A stretch of DNA of 64,000 nucleotides from Sinisalibacter aestuarii (GCF_027923545.1 NZ_BROH01000010.1:91208-155207); one strand, 5' to 3'; positions 1 to 9,508 are shown, counted from the first letter of the stretch. A program made the numbers and translations. Notes: generated by a model from the letters alone, not told the origin.

Positions 1-315
1 ATCGTGATGTTCGGCATGGTCGTGGCTGCCGGTATCTCGATGCTGTCGGATGTTCACTGGAACCGCCGCAACATGGTGATCTTCGCGATCTCGCTGTCGC
101 TTGGCCTCGGCCTTCAGCTTGAGCCGGGCGCGCTGCAATATCTGCCGTCGACGCTGCAGGTGCTGGCCACCTCCGGCATCCTGCCGGCGGCGCTGATCGC
201 CATCGTGCTCAACCTTGTCCTGCCGGCAGAGCTGTCGGACGAGGCGACCGAGGAAGTCTCGGGCGGCATGGCGGGCCATGCGGCGGGCGACTTCGAGAAG
301 GACACCCACGTCTGA
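1..315 (+). CDS. NCS2-family purine/xanthine permease, C-terminal fragment
   Basis: The reading frame is open from the first base, so this is the last ~104 residues of a longer membrane protein (family members are usually 430-500 residues). It shows two hydrophobic segments, MVIFAISLSLGLGLQL and LPAALIAIVLNLVLP, and an acidic cytoplasmic tail. The stretch FGMVVAAGISMLSDV is typical of the nucleobase:cation symporter-2 (UraA/PbuX/XanQ) family, which imports uracil, xanthine or urate with protons. Substrate cannot be decided from this fragment. A purine substrate would suit the ureidoglycine aminohydrolase 8 kb away. It ends at a strong hairpin terminator shared with the convergent malic enzyme gene. 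Confidence 0.8.
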   Translation: MVMFGMVVAAGISMLSDVHWNRRNMVIFAISLSLGLGLQLEPGALQYLPSTLQVLATSGILPAALIAIVLNLVLPAELSDEATEEVSGGMAGHAAGDFEKDTHV

Positions 316-372
316 CCGCCCTCAGGCGACATATCGGCGACGGAACGCGCCTGTGTTCCGAAGCCGCAAGCA

Positions 373-402
373 AAAAGCCCCGGACGAAAGTCCGGGGCTT
401 TC
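373..402. terminator. Bidirectional intrinsic terminator
   Basis: A perfect 12-bp stem (AAAGCCCCGGAC, 374-385; GTCCGGGGCTTT, 390-401) closes a GAAA tetraloop. A-runs and T-runs flank it on the two sides. It lies between the convergent ends of the permease (315) and the malic enzyme (449), so it can terminate both. Confidence 0.9.
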
Positions 403-448
403 CTGCCATGGTGGTTGCTGTGCCCGGTCGATGCCCGCCACCGGCGCC

Positions 449-2728
449 CTAGCTGTAGCTGGCCACATCGGTCCCCGCCAAAGCCGCAATGTTGAGCAGG
501 CCGCGCGGCGTGACACCCGGGGTCACGATATGGACCTGGTTGCCCATGCCCATCAGGATCGGGCCGACCTCCGTTCCACCCGCGGCACTCCGCAGCAGAT
601 TGCGCGCCGCCCCGGCCGCATCGGTATTTGCGTAGATCAGCACATTGGCCCGGCCCGACAGGCGATTGCCCGGCAGCAAATGCGCCCGCAACTCGGGATC
701 AAGTGCGGCATCGGTATGCATCTCGCCCTCGTATTCGAAATCGCGCACGGTCGTGTCGAGGATCTCAAGCGCGCCGCGCATGACGCGGCCCGAGCGGCAA
801 TCGAGATTGCCGAATTGCGACCCCGAACACAGGGCGATCTTCGGTGAAATCCCGAACCGGCGCACATGCCGGGCCGCCGCGATCACGGTGCGCGCCAAGG
901 TTTCCGGGCTCTGCTCTATATTCACATGCGTGTCGGCGACAAAAATCGGCCCATCGTCCAGCAGCATCAGCGACAGCGCCCCGGCGGGTGACAGCGCATC
1001 GCTCTGGAGCATCTGGGTGGCGTAGTTCAGATGCCAGAGATATTGCCCGAACGTGCCGCAGATCATGCTGTCGGCATCGCCCCGCCGCACCATCACCGCT
1101 GCAATCGCAGTGGTGTTGGTGCGCATGACCGCCTTGGCCAGATCGGGGGTAACACCCTTGCGGCGCATGGCATCGTGGTAGGTTTGCCAGTAATCGCGAT
1201 AGCGCTCATCGCTTTCGGGATTCACGATTTCAAAGTCGCGCCCCGGCAGGATGCTCAGCCCGGCCCGGTCGAGCCGCTGCGCGATCACCTCGGGCCGCCC
1301 GACAAGGATCGGCTGGCCGGCCCCGTCTTCCACCATGGCCTGCGCCGCCCGCAACACGCGGTCGTCCTCGCCCTCGGCAAAGACGATCCGGCGGCGCGAT
1401 TGCCGGGCCGCTTCGAAGACCCCGCGCATCACGAGGGACGATTTGAAAACCTGCGCTTCGAGGCCGTGGCGGTATTCCTCCAGGTCGATCTCGCGCCGGG
1501 CGACTCCGGTTTCGATCGCCGCACGCGCCACCGCCACCGCAATCGTCGGCAGCAGCCGGGGGTCGAAGGGCTTGGGGATGAGGTAATCCGGACCGAAGCT
1601 GAGGCGCTCGCCCTCATAGGCCGCACCAACTTCGGCGGAGGTGATCTGGCGGGCGAGCCCGGCAATCGCGTCGACGCAGGCAAGCTTCATCGCGTCGTTG
1701 ATCTCGGTCGCCTCGACATCCAGCGCACCACGAAAGATGAAGGGGAAACACAAAACGTTGTTCACCTGATTGGGGTAATCCGACCGGCCCGTCGCGATCA
1801 TCGCGCCAGGCGCGGCGGCGCGGGCCTCCTCGGGCATGATCTCGGGTGTGGGGTTGGCCAGCGCAAAGATGATCGGGCTGTCGGCCATGGCCGCCACCAG
1901 GGCAGCGGGCAGCGCACCCGGCCCCGACAGGCCGAGAAACATATCCGCCCCCTTCAGAGCGTCCTCAAGCACCGTCTCCGCCGAGGCCGTGGCAAAAACC
2001 ATCTGCTCGGCGGCCAGGTCGCTGCGGCCGGGATGCAGCACGCCATCACGGTCGAATATGGTGATATTCTCCAGCGGCACGCCCATCTTGTGCAGCATCG
2101 TATGGCAGGCGATGCCCGCCGCCCCGGCCCCCAGACCGACGACGCGGATATCTTCGGGCCGCTTGCCGGCGATCCTGAGCGCGTTTTGCGCCGCCGCCGC
2201 GACGACGATGGCGGTGCCGTGCTGATCGTCATGAAATACAGGGATGTTCATGCGCTCGCGGCAGACCCGTTCAACAACGAAGCAATCGGGCGCCTTGATA
2301 TCCTCAAGATTGATGGCCCCAAAGGTCGGCTCAAGCCGGCAGACCAGCTCGGCAAGGGCCACCGGGTCGGCCTCGTCGACTTCGAGGTCGAAACAGTCGA
2401 TCCCGGCGAATTTCTTGAACAGAACGGCCTTGCCCTCCATCACCGGCTTCGAGGCCAGCGCGCCGATATTGCCAAGGCCAAGCACGGCGCTGCCGTTCGA
2501 GACCACTGCCACGAGGTTGCGCTTGGCGGTGAACCGGGTCGCGGCGCGCGGGTCGGCGGCAATCGCGGTGCAGGCCTCGGCCACGCCCGGCGAATAGGCG
2601 CGGGCAAGGTCGCGCCCCGTGGTCATCGGCTTGGTTGGCCGGATCTCCAGTTTGCCCGGGCGCGGAAACTCGTGATAGTCGAGCGCGGCCCGTTTTTCGA
2701 CGTCTTTGCCAGACCTGTCATTCGCCAT
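449..2728 (-). CDS. maeB: NADP-dependent malic enzyme with phosphotransacetylase-like C-terminal domain
   Basis: This 759-residue protein oxidatively decarboxylates malate to pyruvate with NADP. Residues ~10-430 are the malic enzyme catalytic and NAD(P)-binding domains: the malate-site segment around [19 protein letters not shown], the motif NLEDIKAP, and the Rossmann loop [12 protein letters not shown]. Residues ~440-759 match a phosphate acetyltransferase domain ([15 protein letters not shown], and [13 protein letters not shown] near the end), the usual MaeB architecture in Proteobacteria, where the domain is regulatory and binds acetyl-CoA. In this neighbourhood it could draw C4 acids from the beta-hydroxyaspartate cycle or malate synthase into pyruvate and NADPH. 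It is transcribed alone, 268 bp downstream of bhcD. Confidence 0.95.
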   Translation of the reverse strand: MANDRSGKDVEKRAALDYHEFPRPGKLEIRPTKPMTTGRDLARAYSPGVAEACTAIAADPRAATRFTAKRNLVAVVSNGSAVLGLGNIGALASKPVMEGKAVLFKKFAGIDCFDLEVDEADPVALAELVCRLEPTFGAINLEDIKAPDCFVVERVCRERMNIPVFHDDQHGTAIVVAAAAQNALRIAGKRPEDIRVVGLGAGAAGIACHTMLHKMGVPLENITIFDRDGVLHPGRSDLAAEQMVFATASAETVLEDALKGADMFLGLSGPGALPAALVAAMADSPIIFALANPTPEIMPEEARAAAPGAMIATGRSDYPNQVNNVLCFPFIFRGALDVEATEINDAMKLACVDAIAGLARQITSAEVGAAYEGERLSFGPDYLIPKPFDPRLLPTIAVAVARAAIETGVARREIDLEEYRHGLEAQVFKSSLVMRGVFEAARQSRRRIVFAEGEDDRVLRAAQAMVEDGAGQPILVGRPEVIAQRLDRAGLSILPGRDFEIVNPESDERYRDYWQTYHDAMRRKGVTPDLAKAVMRTNTTAIAAVMVRRGDADSMICGTFGQYLWHLNYATQMLQSDALSPAGALSLMLLDDGPIFVADTHVNIEQSPETLARTVIAAARHVRRFGISPKIALCSGSQFGNLDCRSGRVMRGALEILDTTVRDFEYEGEMHTDAALDPELRAHLLPGNRLSGRANVLIYANTDAAGAARNLLRSAAGGTEVGPILMGMGNQVHIVTPGVTPRGLLNIAALAGTDVASYS

Positions 2729-2996
2729 GTTCTGTCCTTCCGCTGCGCGGTCCTGCCCGCAGGGCAGCTTGTCGTTTCGGTCACGCGGGGCCGGGAACCC
2801 GCATTCATGCCATTCTGCCCGAAGCGGCGCGGCGCGCTGTCCGCAGCGATCCGTGCCCCCGGGGATAGAAAATCACCTCACCTCCGGGCGGGAGGCAGGA
2901 TGGCGAACACCTGCCTCAGCAGGCGCGCAAGATCAATCAGTCCGGCTGCAAAAACGGCCCGCAGCCGCCCGGCGCCTCGGCACGGCAGCAGGGTCT

Positions 2997-3962
2997 TCAG
3001 ATATCCACCTCGATGGCAACGCCCTTCGCAACCGCAAGCTCAACCACCGCCGCCGCCACGGCGAGATCCTGCAGGCCCACGCCGGTGCCGTCAAACAGCG
3101 TGATCTGGTCGCCAGACGTGCGCCCCGGATGGGTGGCGTTGATCACCGCGCCCAGTTCGGTCAGGTCCGCCTCGGCGATCAGCCCCTGGCCAACGGCATG
3201 CTGGGCCTCGCCAATGGTGACGGACTGCGCCACATCGTCGGTAAACACCGCGGCGCGGGCCAGCAGCCGGGGGTCCAGCTCCTGCTTGCCTCTGGTGTCC
3301 GTGCCCATGCAGGCGATATGGGTGCCGGGGCTGACCTGATCCGCCCCGAGGATCGCGGCGAAGGATGAGGTGATCGAGATGATCACATCCGCCTCCCGCA
3401 TCCGGTCGAGGCCAACCGCCTCGAAGGGCAGGCCCGCCTCGCTGGCAATCTCCGCGAGCCTGGGCAGCATTTCCGGATGGAGGTTCCATCCGATGACCTT
3501 GTTGAAATCCCTCTGTTCAAGGGCAGCGCGCAGTTGAAAGCCCGCCTGATGGCCTGCCCCGATCATGCCGAGCACCTTCGCATCCTCACGCGCAAGATGC
3601 CTGATCGAAACCGACGACGCCGCCGCCGTGCGCAGGGCCGTCAGCAGATTGCCGCCCACCATCGCCGTCGGCCGGCCTGTATCCGGGTCGAACAGGAAGA
3701 CGGTGGACTGATGATTGATCAGCCCGCGGGCTTGGAGATTGTGCGGCCAATATCCTCCGGCCTTCAGCCCAAGCGTCAGCCCCGCGCGGTCAAACCCGCT
3801 CTTGAACCCGTAAAGCGCCTCCTCGTGGCCCAGCGCTTCACGCACGACCGGGAAGTTATAGGCATCCCCCGCCGCCATCGCGGCAAAGACCTTCTCGACA
3901 GCGTCAAACGCCGCCGCGCGGGTCATCAGGGGCGCGATTTCGCGCTCGGGTACGATCAGCAT
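2997..3962 (-). CDS. bhcD: Iminosuccinate reductase BhcD (ornithine cyclodeaminase/mu-crystallin fold)
   Basis: This 321-residue protein belongs to the ornithine cyclodeaminase/mu-crystallin family and has the NAD(P)-binding segment KVLGMIGAGHQAGFQLRAAL. Its place as last gene of bhcABCD identifies it as the reductase that turns iminosuccinate into L-aspartate, closing the beta-hydroxyaspartate cycle. I chose ATG at 3962 (MLIVPEREIAPLMTR) because GGAGG lies just upstream and the family begins there. The longer open frame upstream to 4166 is low-complexity Pro/Arg/Gly sequence and overlaps bhcC. By sequence alone it could be another family member; the operon makes BhcD the best call. Confidence 0.9.
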   Translation of the reverse strand: MLIVPEREIAPLMTRAAAFDAVEKVFAAMAAGDAYNFPVVREALGHEEALYGFKSGFDRAGLTLGLKAGGYWPHNLQARGLINHQSTVFLFDPDTGRPTAMVGGNLLTALRTAAASSVSIRHLAREDAKVLGMIGAGHQAGFQLRAALEQRDFNKVIGWNLHPEMLPRLAEIASEAGLPFEAVGLDRMREADVIISITSSFAAILGADQVSPGTHIACMGTDTRGKQELDPRLLARAAVFTDDVAQSVTIGEAQHAVGQGLIAEADLTELGAVINATHPGRTSGDQITLFDGTGVGLQDLAVAAAVVELAVAKGVAIEVDI

Positions 3963-4083
3963 GTTTTCCTCCAACAGAAATTCCCGCGCCCGCGCGCCGC
4001 AACCGGAAGGCAACAGGCGCAGAGGGCGGCTTTCCGGCGCCGGCAGGGCGGGGCCTTCCTGCCCCGTTCGCGGACCGGGCCGC

Positions 4084-5247
4084 TCAGAAGGCCTTGCCGC
4101 GGGCCGAAACCGGCCAAAGGGCTTCGACCTTGCCGTTCCGCACGCCGACATACCAGTCATGGACATTGGCGGTGGGGTCGCAATGGCCCGGCACCAGCCG
4201 CAGCTTCTCGCCCACTTTCAAGGCACCGTGCGGATCGGCGATCACGCCGTGCTCGTCGGAGCACTTGATATATTCCACATCGTCGCGGCCATGGATCACC
4301 GGCAAGCCGCTATCAATCGACTGCGCTTTCAGCCCGGCATCGCAGATCGCCTTGTCAGCCTTGGCGTGGCTCATCACCTGAGTGAGAATGAAAAAGGCGT
4401 TTTCCCACTCGCCCCGGTCGATGCGCTGGCCCTCTCGATCGAGGATGCGGCCATAATCGGCATCCATGAAGGCGTAGGAGCCGGCCTGAAGCTCATTGAA
4501 CACGCCCGAATTGCTCTCGAAATAGTAAGAGCCGGTGCCGCCGCCCGAAACGAGTTCCGGCTTCAGCCCCACCGCTTCCAGCCCGGCCACCGCGTCCTTC
4601 ACCATGCCGATGGCGATATCGAGCTTGGCCTTGCGGTCTTCATAAAGGTCGAGGTGCTGCATCGCCCCCTGATAGGCCTGAAGCCCCGAGAATTTCAGGT
4701 TGTCGGCAGTGTCGGTGGCCTGCGCGATCTTCACCACATCCTCGGTGGTGGTGACACCGCAGCGCCCTGCCCCGCAGTCAATCTCGACGAAAACCTCCAG
4801 CTCGGTGCCGTGCTTCTTCGCCGCCGCCGAAAGCTCGGTCACGTTGTCGATATCGTCAACGCAGACGATGAAGCGCGCGCCAAGCTTCGGCAGCCGGGCC
4901 AGACGGTCGATCTTCAGCGGATCGCGCACCTGATTGGAGACGAGAATGTCCTTGATGCCGCCACGCGCGAAAACCTCGGCTTCGGACACTTTCTGGCAAC
5001 ACACGCCCACCGCACCGCCCAAGCGCTCCTGCAGCTTCGCCACATCGACCGATTTGTGCATCTTGCCATGCACCCGGTGGCGCATCCCGTGCGCCTTCGC
5101 ATAATCGCCCATCTTCCTGATGTTGCGCTCCAGCGCGTCGAGATCGAGCACCAGACAGGGGGTCTGAATGTCGGCCTCGTCCATGCCGATGGCGGCGGGG
5201 ATGTCAAAACCGACCTCATATTGTTCGATATCTGCTGGTTTGTTCAT
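4084..5247 (-). CDS. bhcC: beta-Hydroxyaspartate aldolase BhcC (D-threonine aldolase-like)
   Basis: This 387-residue PLP enzyme has the alanine racemase-like TIM barrel of D-threonine/3-hydroxyaspartate aldolases. The motif RVHGKMHKSVDVA around residues 58-70 carries the PLP lysine (K62 by analogy with RPHxKTHK in D-threonine aldolases). In the beta-hydroxyaspartate cycle it joins glycine and glyoxylate into erythro-beta-hydroxyaspartate. The start MNKPADIEQYEV at 5247 has an AAGGAG ribosome site. Upstream in-frame codons lie in a GC-rich linker after bhcB. It sits 64 bp after bhcB and 121 bp before bhcD. Confidence 0.93.
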   Translation of the reverse strand: MNKPADIEQYEVGFDIPAAIGMDEADIQTPCLVLDLDALERNIRKMGDYAKAHGMRHRVHGKMHKSVDVAKLQERLGGAVGVCCQKVSEAEVFARGGIKDILVSNQVRDPLKIDRLARLPKLGARFIVCVDDIDNVTELSAAAKKHGTELEVFVEIDCGAGRCGVTTTEDVVKIAQATDTADNLKFSGLQAYQGAMQHLDLYEDRKAKLDIAIGMVKDAVAGLEAVGLKPELVSGGGTGSYYFESNSGVFNELQAGSYAFMDADYGRILDREGQRIDRGEWENAFFILTQVMSHAKADKAICDAGLKAQSIDSGLPVIHGRDDVEYIKCSDEHGVIADPHGALKVGEKLRLVPGHCDPTANVHDWYVGVRNGKVEALWPVSARGKAF

Positions 5248-5311
5248 TCGCGTTTCTCCTTGTTGGGGCGGGGTGAACCCCCACCCTGCGTGGTGGGTCG
5301 CAGGGCGGGCT

Positions 5312-6280
5312 TCAGCCCGCCATCCACGGCAATCTATCCAGATCGACATTGCCGCCGGTGACGATCACACCCACGCGCTTGCCCCGGAACACCTCCGGGT
5401 TCTTCAGGATGGTGGCGAGCGGCACGGCGCTTGACGGTTCCATCACCACGCGCAGATGTTTCCAGCTGAGCTTCATCGCATCGACAATCTCCTGTTCCGA
5501 CGCGGTGAAGATCTCGCTGACATGGTTCGACACGAAATGCCAGGTGAGTTCCTTCAGCGGCACCAGCAGGCCGTCGGCGATGGTCTTGGGCGCGTCGTCG
5601 GCAATGATGTAGCCCGCCTTGAAGCTGCGACAGGCGTCGTCGGCCTGTTCGGGCTCGGCGGCGATGACCCGGGTTTCGGGCGCGAGCACCGACAGGGTCA
5701 GACAGGTGCCTGAGATCATCCCGCCACCGCCGATCGGGGCGACGACGATATCAAGCCCGTCCGTCTGCTCGATGAATTCCTTCGAACAGGTCCCCTGCCC
5801 GGCGATGACGCGCGGATCGTTATAGGGGTGCACGAAATCTCCCCCCGTCGCGGCCTGCACCCTGGCGAATGTTTCCTCGCGCGAGGTTGTCGAAGGTTCG
5901 CATTCGGTGATCTGGCCGCCATAGCGGCGCACCGTATCCTTTTTGGCCTGAGGCGCGGTATGGGGCATCACCACGTTGCAGGGAATGCCGCGCTTCATCG
6001 CGGCATAGGACAGGCAGGAGGCATGGTTGCCGGATGAATGCGTCGCCACGCCCTTTTTCGCCTGTGCCTCATCCAGCCCGAACACCGCATTGGCCGCGCC
6101 ACGCACCTTGAACGCGCCCGGCTCCTGAAAGTTCTCGCATTTGAAGAACAGTTCGGCGCCGGTCAGCTCGTTGAGGTAGTCCGACCGGCGCACCGGCGTG
6201 CGCCGGATATACGGCCCGATGCGGTCATGCGCGGTCAGCATGTCGTCATAGGTCGGGATATGCATCGCCGCGTCTTTCAT
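5312..6280 (-). CDS. bhcB: beta-Hydroxyaspartate dehydratase BhcB (serine/threonine dehydratase family)
   Basis: This 322-residue fold-type II PLP enzyme has the lysine motif GAFKVRGAAN (K58), the phosphate-binding glycine loop IGGGGMISG near residue 185, and HSSGNHASCLSYAA. In this operon the role is dehydration of beta-hydroxyaspartate to iminosuccinate. The start overlaps the bhcA stop in ATGA (6277-6280), indicating translational coupling. An internal ATG (MHIPTYDDM, six residues in) is an alternative start. It could be called threonine dehydratase by homology alone; the operon argues for BhcB. Confidence 0.93.
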   Translation of the reverse strand: MKDAAMHIPTYDDMLTAHDRIGPYIRRTPVRRSDYLNELTGAELFFKCENFQEPGAFKVRGAANAVFGLDEAQAKKGVATHSSGNHASCLSYAAMKRGIPCNVVMPHTAPQAKKDTVRRYGGQITECEPSTTSREETFARVQAATGGDFVHPYNDPRVIAGQGTCSKEFIEQTDGLDIVVAPIGGGGMISGTCLTLSVLAPETRVIAAEPEQADDACRSFKAGYIIADDAPKTIADGLLVPLKELTWHFVSNHVSEIFTASEQEIVDAMKLSWKHLRVVMEPSSAVPLATILKNPEVFRGKRVGVIVTGGNVDLDRLPWMAG

Positions 6281-7470
6281 TCTGCCGCCACCCGCTGCGC
6301 CAGCACCGGGCTGGACCGATAGAAAAGCTGGGCGGCGGCCACGCCGGAGCCCGGGGCAATGCCGATCCCCAGATCGGCCATCGCCATTTCGGCGGTGGCG
6401 ATGCCCGCGAGCGCCTGCGTCTCGGTGAGTTGGCCAAGATGACCGATGCGGAAGACCTTGCCGGCGACCGCGCCCAGCCCGGCGCCGTAGGAAACGCCGT
6501 AGCGCTTTTCGGCATGGGCGACGAAGGCGTTGCCGTCGATCCCCTCGGGCATGACGATGGCGGTCACGGTATCGGAATAGCTCTCTGGCGCCGTGGCGCA
6601 GAAGGGCAGGCCCCAGGCGCGCACCGCCTCGCGGACCCCTTCGGCGATATGGTGGTGGCGCGCGAAGACCGCGTCCAGCCCTTCGGCTTCGATCATGGCG
6701 ATTGCCGCCTTGAGCCCGTTCAGCAGCCCGACCACCGGCGTGTAGGGGTAGCCGGAGGCCGGGTTCATCGCCAGCATGTCGCGGAAGTCGAAGTAGAAGC
6801 GCGGCAGGCGGGCCGTTTCCATCGCCGCGATGGCTTTGCGGCTCACCCCGACAACGGCCAGCCCCGCGGGCAGCATGAAGCCTTTCTGGCTGCCGGTGAT
6901 GGCCACATCGACGCCCCAGTCATCCATGCGGAAATCCATCGACGCGATGGAGCTGACCCCGTCGACGAAAAGCAAGGCGGGATGGCCGGCCGCATCCATC
7001 GCCGCGCGCAGACCCCCGATATCGGAGCGCACGCCGGTAGCGGTTTCGTTATGGGTGCCGAGCACCGCCCTGATCTGATGTTCGGTATCGGCGGCGAGGA
7101 TCGCGGCGAATTCCCCGACCGGCAAGGCCGCGCCCCACGGCGCCTCGACCACCTGCACCTCCAGCCCGTGGCGGCGGCACATATCAATCCATTTGCGGCT
7201 GAACATGCCGAAATCGGCGGCCAGCACCTTATCGCCGGGCGAGAGCGTGTTCGAGAGTGCCGCCTCCCAACCGCCGGTGCCGGAACCGGGGAAGATTATC
7301 GCCTCGCCCGTCTCGGTCTTGAGCACCCGCTTCACCCCGGCAAGCACCGGCGGCAGGATCTCCGCAAACAGCGACGAGCGATGGTCGATCGTCGGCATGT
7401 CGCAGGCTTTGCGCAGGCTTTCCGGGATGTTCGTCGGGCCCGGTATGAAAACGGGATTTTGGATGCTCAT
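6277..7470 (-). CDS. bhcA: Aspartate-glyoxylate aminotransferase BhcA
   Basis: This 397-residue class V (fold-type I) aminotransferase resembles serine-glyoxylate and alanine-glyoxylate aminotransferases. The PLP lysine is K196 in GSQKGFMLP, with FVDGVSSIASMDF upstream. In the beta-hydroxyaspartate cycle it transfers the amino group of aspartate to glyoxylate, giving oxaloacetate and glycine. The start MSIQNPVFIPGPTN at 7470 follows GAGGAG. The 16 extra in-frame codons upstream run into the operator region and are unlikely to be translated. It is the first gene of bhcABCD, divergent from bhcR. Confidence 0.95.
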   Translation of the reverse strand: MSIQNPVFIPGPTNIPESLRKACDMPTIDHRSSLFAEILPPVLAGVKRVLKTETGEAIIFPGSGTGGWEAALSNTLSPGDKVLAADFGMFSRKWIDMCRRHGLEVQVVEAPWGAALPVGEFAAILAADTEHQIRAVLGTHNETATGVRSDIGGLRAAMDAAGHPALLFVDGVSSIASMDFRMDDWGVDVAITGSQKGFMLPAGLAVVGVSRKAIAAMETARLPRFYFDFRDMLAMNPASGYPYTPVVGLLNGLKAAIAMIEAEGLDAVFARHHHIAEGVREAVRAWGLPFCATAPESYSDTVTAIVMPEGIDGNAFVAHAEKRYGVSYGAGLGAVAGKVFRIGHLGQLTETQALAGIATAEMAMADLGIGIAPGSGVAAAQLFYRSSPVLAQRVAAE

Positions 7471-7519
7471 GAGACTCTCCTCGCGTCGTGCCCCCACGAT
7501 ATTGCCGTTCACGACCATA

Positions 7520-7545
7520 TGAAATTTTTTTGAAAAATGCTTTCA
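7520..7545. promoter_or_regulatory. Putative BhcR operator, bhcA side
   Basis: TGAAA at 7531-7535 and TTTCA at 7541-7545 form a perfect inverted repeat with a 5-bp spacer. A further TGAAA sits at 7520-7524, one helical turn away. The site lies 50-75 bp upstream of the bhcA start, in the AT-rich bhcR-bhcA interval, as expected for an IclR-type regulator. Confidence 0.6.
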
Positions 7546-7592
7546 TAAATAAGATTTGTGGATATTTACCAGCATTGCCAGTGACTTACTTT

Positions 7593-7617
7593 TTTCATAT
7601 TGTGAAATCGTGTTTCA
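7593..7617. promoter_or_regulatory. Putative BhcR operator, bhcR side
   Basis: Three half-sites in register, TTTCA (7593-7597), TGAAA (7603-7607) and TTTCA (7613-7617), each separated by 5 bp, make two overlapping perfect inverted repeats with a 10-bp period. The array ends 19 bp before the bhcR start, so binding here would give autoregulation. Confidence 0.6.
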
Positions 7618-7636
7618 GTTAAATGAGAAACTTCTT

Positions 7637-8485
7637 ATGGATTTGCGAGATAATGCCAAACCCAAAGCCCGGAAGGCGCGTGGCCGACCGCGTGGGTGGG
7701 ATGCAAAACCGGCCCAGAACACGATCAAGTCGCTCGACCGGGCGATGGAGGTTTTCGAGTTTCTCAGCGAAGCGCAGGGCAAGGCCCTGACGGCCATCGC
7801 CGAGGAGATGGCGCAATCGCCCGCCACAATCTACCGGATCCTGACAACGCTGGAGGGGCGGGGCCTTGTCGAATTCGATCAGGACGAGCAGCTTTGGCAT
7901 ATCGGCCCCCGGGCCTTTGTCATCGGCGCGCGGTTTCTGCGCCGCACGAGCCTGGTCGAGCGCGCCCGCCCGATCCTGCGAAAACTGATGGAAGACACCG
8001 GCGAAACGGCAAATCTCGGGTTTGAAAAGGAGGGCTCGGTTCTGTTCGTCAGCCAGGTCGAGACCCACGCGAATATTCGCGCCTTCTTTCCGCCCGGCAC
8101 CCTGTCGCCGATGCATTCCTCAGGGATCGGCAAGGCGCTTCTCGCCGAGATGGATGGCGACCGCCTGAACCGCTTCCTCGACAGCGCGCCGCTGGACGCC
8201 TTCACCGACCGGACGATCACCAACCCCGCCGATCTGCGCGCCGATCTGGAGGCGGTGCGCCGGCGTGGCTATGCGATCGACAACGAAGAAAAAAACCCAG
8301 GTATGCGCTGCATCGCGGCACCGGTCTTCGATGTCGGTGGCGAGGCGGTGGCCGGGATATCGGTGTCTGGCCCGACCAGCCGGATCGGTTTGGACGAGTT
8401 GGCGCGCCTGAGCCGCCCCGTCATGGAAGCGGCGCGCGAGCTGACACTGGCCATCGGTGGCGCCGCCATGCCCGTGCGGGGCTGA
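7637..8485 (+). CDS. bhcR: IclR-family regulator BhcR of the beta-hydroxyaspartate cycle
   Basis: This 282-residue regulator has a basic N-terminus (KARKARGRPRGWDAK), a winged helix at residues ~35-100 (LTAIAEEMAQSPATIYRILTTLEGRGLV is the recognition region) and the IclR effector domain after it (MHSSGIGKALLAEM; NEEKNPGMRCIAAPVFD). BhcR of Paracoccus denitrificans is known to bind the bhc promoter and respond to glyoxylate; the divergent position here matches. I prefer ATG at 7637 (MDLRDNAKPKAR), since the 27 codons upstream overlap the operator repeats and do not look like coding sequence. The gene converges with the ureidoglycine aminohydrolase gene 10 bp later. Confidence 0.93.
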   Translation: MDLRDNAKPKARKARGRPRGWDAKPAQNTIKSLDRAMEVFEFLSEAQGKALTAIAEEMAQSPATIYRILTTLEGRGLVEFDQDEQLWHIGPRAFVIGARFLRRTSLVERARPILRKLMEDTGETANLGFEKEGSVLFVSQVETHANIRAFFPPGTLSPMHSSGIGKALLAEMDGDRLNRFLDSAPLDAFTDRTITNPADLRADLEAVRRRGYAIDNEEKNPGMRCIAAPVFDVGGEAVAGISVSGPTSRIGLDELARLSRPVMEAARELTLAIGGAAMPVRG

Positions 8486-8495
8486 GCCGCAGCGG

Positions 8496-9335
8496 CTACC
8501 GCGCGCCGCGCGATGGCGGGCGCAGGGCCATATGGCGGTTGACGTCTTTATAGAGAAGATAGCGGAACCTGCCCGGCCCACCTGCATAGCAGGCTTGCGG
8601 GCAGAAGGCGCGCAGCCACATGTAATCGCCCGCTTCGACCTCGACCCAATCGGTGTTGAGCCGGTAGACGGCTTTGCCTTCCAGCACGTAAAGCCCGTGT
8701 TCCATCACATGCGTCTCAAGAAACGGGATGACGGCCCCCGGCTCGAAGGTGACTACGGTGACATGCATGTCATGGCGCAGGTCGGCCGGATCGACAAAAC
8801 GGGTCGTGGCCCATTTACCATCCGTGCCGGGCATCGGCGTTGGCGCGATGTCGTTCTCGTTAAGCACCAGCACATCCGGCGCATCCAGCCCCTCGACCGC
8901 CTCGTAAGCCTTGCGGATCCAGTGGAAGCGCAGCGGTTCGGTGCCGCGATTGAACAGCGTCCACTTCGCCTGCGGCGGCAGGTAGGCATAGCCGCCCGGC
9001 GTCATGTCATGCTCGGCGCCGTCCACACTCAGCCGTGCCGTGCCCTCGACAACGAAAAGCACCGCCTCGGCATCGGGGTCAGTTTCCGGCCGGTCCGACC
9101 CGCCCCCCGGCGCCACCTCCATGATATATTGCGAAAAGGTCTCGGCGAAGCCCGAGAGCGGGCGCGACAGAACCCAAAGGCGCGTGCCCTCCCAGAACGG
9201 CAGGAAGCTGGTCACGATATCGCGCATCGTCCCTTTCGGGATCACCGCATAGGCCTCGGTGAACACCGCGCGATCCGTCAGCAACTGGTTCTGGCCGGGA
9301 TGGCCACCATGCGGGGCGTAATAGTCGGCGGTCAT
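8496..9335 (-). CDS. allE: (S)-Ureidoglycine aminohydrolase (bicupin)
   Basis: This 279-residue protein has two cupin barrels. The C-terminal one carries the metal-site pattern in VIPFLETHVMEHGLYVLEGKAVY (residues ~205-228), typical of UglH/AllE. The enzyme hydrolyses (S)-ureidoglycine from allantoate to (S)-ureidoglycolate and ammonia. Ureidoglycolate breakdown then releases glyoxylate. This makes sense beside bhc and malate synthase. No other ureide-pathway genes are visible in the window. ATG at 9335 begins with MTADYYAPHGGHPGQNQLLTDRA, the conserved start of the family. Confidence 0.92.
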   Translation of the reverse strand: MTADYYAPHGGHPGQNQLLTDRAVFTEAYAVIPKGTMRDIVTSFLPFWEGTRLWVLSRPLSGFAETFSQYIMEVAPGGGSDRPETDPDAEAVLFVVEGTARLSVDGAEHDMTPGGYAYLPPQAKWTLFNRGTEPLRFHWIRKAYEAVEGLDAPDVLVLNENDIAPTPMPGTDGKWATTRFVDPADLRHDMHVTVVTFEPGAVIPFLETHVMEHGLYVLEGKAVYRLNTDWVEVEAGDYMWLRAFCPQACYAGGPGRFRYLLYKDVNRHMALRPPSRGAR

Positions 9336-9508
9336 AAGTGCTCCTGCAAGCTCCGGAATTCTATCCGACTATCCGAATTAAGCCCCTCGCCCGCCACCCG
9401 GCAAGCCGCAACAGCTCTTTTCGAATGAATTTGAAAATGCCGGCAAGCCTTGCGACACCTCCCATGGAAAGCGGCGGGCCACGCCCAGCCGCCGCCCATC
9501 TTCGGGCA

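Noticed and set aside
1031..3103. Plus-strand open frame of 690 codons opposite the malic enzyme gene
   Set aside because: Shadow of a high-GC gene; translation is His/Arg/Gly-rich with no domain, while the minus strand is clearly MaeB.
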